A stretch of DNA of 8,522 nucleotides. It comes from Gammaproteobacteria bacterium. GTDB lineage: Bacteria > Pseudomonadota > Gammaproteobacteria > SZUA-229. Location of the stretch: positions 1-8,522 of the forward strand of contig JAJRTD010000368.1 in NCBI GenBank assembly GCA_024278435.1. Direction: 5' to 3'. Shown piece after piece: positions 7,138 to 8,522 of this stretch; the first letter of the stretch is position 1, and every line of letters starts with the position of its first letter. The notes beneath the pieces are model-generated. The model had not been told where the DNA came from, ran no database searches, and saw nothing but the letters and a program-made list of their open reading frames with translations. Position numbers and translations under genes: made by a program.

Positions 7138-7215
7138 AATATTCAGCCCACAAAAAGTCGCAGTGAGCCACCATGCAAACAAGTGTCCGTTTTAAACAGA
7201 CAGACGGTTCACTAG

Positions 7216-7345
7216 GGATGCTCTGAACAAGTGTCATTCAGAGCGCAGCGAAGAATCTTATGTTCCGTAAATATCTGATTGCACAGTGGCATAAGATCCT
7301 TCGACTTCGCTCAGGATGACAAATAAGGGCTTATTCAGAGGTTCC
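7216..7345. mobile_element. Putative IS5-type miniature element (MITE) flanked by CTAG
   Basis: The two ends are inverted copies: left GGATGCTCTGAACAAG (7216-7231), right, read inward on the minus strand, GGAACCTCTGAATAAG (7345-7330), 13 of 16 matching. Both ends are flanked directly by CTAG (7212-7215 and 7346-7349). IS5-group elements have ends of the form GGAA...TGCGAAYAAG and duplicate 4-bp YTAR sites, which CTAG satisfies. The 130-bp interior has no open frame of useful length, so it could only move with a transposase supplied in trans. CTAG is itself palindromic, so it could instead be an extension of the inverted repeat. The + strand has TTTTTT at 7351-7356 just past the element, which may let it act as a terminator for rluE. 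Confidence 0.65.
7233..7320. repeat. Inner palindrome carried inside the MITE
   Basis: Arms 7233-7262 and 7290-7320 pair over about 30 bp with a one-base bulge and few mismatches, around a 27-base loop. The arm begins GTCATTCAGAGCGCAGCGAA on the + strand; the partner read on the minus strand begins GTCATCCTGAGCGAAG. Sequences of this GTCATTCTGAGCGAAG type are a familiar dispersed repeat in many bacterial genomes. Here the repeat is nested symmetrically inside the IS5-like ends. Confidence 0.75.
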
Positions 7346-7360
7346 CTAGCTTTTTTCTGG

Positions 7361-8522
7361 CTAACGGTTAACAGCGCATCCCTGACCCTGCTTTCTGCTG
7401 ACCAGCCACCAGGACAGTCCACCGTAAACGACAACCTGCGCCCACAGCTGTAACCACAATGGTCGGATCTGATGGAAATCCGCCCCCATCTGATTGAGCT
7501 TCAGAAATGCCTGGATGCCCGGAATCGCCGGAACAAGCTGAGACAGATCATACAGCGGTGCAGGCAACATAGTGACCGGCCAGACAAAACCGGCACTGAA
7601 CACCAGTGGCAGCGAACTTAATAAAACCAGCACGGTCGCCAGCTCCCGGCGCGGTAAAAGCTGACTGATAAAAATGCCGAAAAATATGGTAGCGAGAATG
7701 AAAACCAGTGCCAGTTGAATCAGTTCCAGTGGCTGCGCCAGCCTGGAAATATTATAAAAGTTATAACAAAAGCCGAAATAGTAAAAAGCCAGAAACAGGT
7801 AGATAATTAAAAAGACAAGGGTTCTGCCCAGTATCAGTTGTGCAGCGGGCACCTGTTGCCAATAGCCCCTTTCACCAGCAGCGGTTTTTTCATTTTGCGT
7901 ACCGCCTACCAGGCCGATGCCGATCAGCAGTGTCTGGTGCAAAATCAACACAAACACTGCAGGCACCACGTAACTTACATAGCCAGTAGTCGGGTTAAAT
8001 ACCGGCCGCACGTCCAGTCGCATCGCTGTGTACTGCTGTTTCGCCTGCGCCAGCGCCTGACCGCCGATCAACAACCGCACCACTTTCACTTCTGCTGCCA
8101 GCGTCTGGCCTGCTGTCATCAGCCCTTTCACCACCTTGCTGTAAACCAGAAAATAGGACGCATCACCGGCATAGGACAGGGTGGGCTTGCGCCCCTGTAA
8201 CAGGTCACGATAAAAGTTCTCGGGTATCACCATCATGCCGGCCAGCCCCTGTTCAACAATAGCCTGCTGTGCTTCATGCAAACTACCGGCATATCGGCTG
8301 ACCTCGACCTCCGGTGTCGCATTAACCATGCGGATCAGTTTCCGGCTGAGCCTGCTGTTATCCTGGTCAAGCACCACCACTTTTTGATCACGCGGCAGTT
8401 GCTGCGCATAAGGTAGCGGATACAGAAAGGAATAAAAAATAACGCCGCCGAATACCGTGAGCAACAGGGCACGGTCGCTAAAGATGGTTTTTAATTCAAG
8501 CCGGAACAGCTGCGACCAGCTC
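7361..8522 (-). CDS. ABC-2 type transporter permease subunit (start outside window)
   Basis: The frame stays open from the stop (TAG, 7363-7361) to the right edge, adding the residues SWSQLFRLELKTIFSDRAL ahead of the TTG at 8464. That TTG is therefore internal, and the gene is truncated by the window, with about 386 codons visible. The layout is that of drug- or efflux-type ABC-2 permeases (YhhJ/YbhR/YbhS-like): a cytoplasmic N-terminal helix, TM1 (ALLLTVFGGVIFYSFLYPL), a large periplasmic domain of about 140 residues, then five more hydrophobic segments. Examples are SYVVPAVFVLILHQTLLIGI, LVFLIIYLFLAFYYFGF and LVFILATIFFGIFISQLL. It would pair with a separate ATPase and probably a membrane-fusion protein encoded further right, outside the window. 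The substrate is unknown. It converges on rluE across the MITE, and its stop lies 11 bases from the CTAG flank. Confidence 0.9.
   Translation of the reverse strand, partial: SWSQLFRLELKTIFSDRALLLTVFGGVIFYSFLYPLPYAQQLPRDQKVVVLDQDNSRLSRKLIRMVNATPEVEVSRYAGSLHEAQQAIVEQGLAGMMVIPENFYRDLLQGRKPTLSYAGDASYFLVYSKVVKGLMTAGQTLAAEVKVVRLLIGGQALAQAKQQYTAMRLDVRPVFNPTTGYVSYVVPAVFVLILHQTLLIGIGLVGGTQNEKTAAGERGYWQQVPAAQLILGRTLVFLIIYLFLAFYYFGFCYNFYNISRLAQPLELIQLALVFILATIFFGIFISQLLPRRELATVLVLLSSLPLVFSAGFVWPVTMLPAPLYDLSQLVPAIPGIQAFLKLNQMGADFHQIRPLWLQLWAQVVVYGGLSWWLVSRKQGQGCAVNR

Noticed and set aside
8462..8464. TTG as the start codon of the permease
   Set aside because: The frame continues open to the window edge with a typical amphipathic N-terminal stretch, so the TTG is an internal leucine codon and the start is outside.

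Overview
The window looks like chromosomal DNA of a free-living Gammaproteobacterium with a middling GC content. The basis is an outer-membrane-type beta-barrel protein, a TypA/BipA very close in length to the enterobacterial protein, an RluE-type pseudouridine synthase, and GC-richer genes separated by AT-rich spacers full of palindromic repeats. No genus can be named from this sequence alone. There is no phage, plasmid, rRNA or tRNA gene and no CRISPR array.

Layout. Positions 1-1445 (+): a tightly packed run of envelope-type genes. These are the C-terminal end of an unrecognised protein, a secreted DUF922-type putative zinc protease with an HExxH motif, and a small outer-membrane beta-barrel protein. 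A near-perfect bidirectional terminator (1495-1523) separates this run from the convergent typA gene. Positions 3371-1551 (-): typA/bipA, with a GTG start, a Shine-Dalgarno site and a consensus -10 hexamer. Positions 5316-3593 (-): a two-gene operon of a ten-repeat TPR protein and a two-helix membrane protein, 11 bases apart. Positions 5558-7137 (+): a stand-alone 5'-3' exonuclease/flap endonuclease with its full set of metal-binding acidic residues, followed by rluE. Positions 8522-7361 (-): an ABC-2 type transporter permease that runs off the right edge, so its true start is outside the window.

The genes are mostly ordinary housekeeping and envelope genes. The unusual content lies between them. 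Three spacers each hold a different family of long nested palindrome. At 3466-3585 the arms are built from CACAGAG heptamers around a separate perfect 13-bp hairpin. At 6478-6582 the 34-base arms are built from TTnTTCG heptamers and fill the exonuclease-rluE spacer almost exactly. At 7212-7349 a 130-bp element has IS5-like terminal inverted repeats, is flanked on both sides by CTAG, and carries a second palindrome inside. The last is best read as a non-autonomous IS5-type miniature element (MITE). Together they suggest a genome with several families of small palindromic repeats that settle in short intergenic gaps and may supply terminators, RNA hairpins or translation-affecting leaders to nearby genes. 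I saw no convincing novel defence or biosynthetic system.
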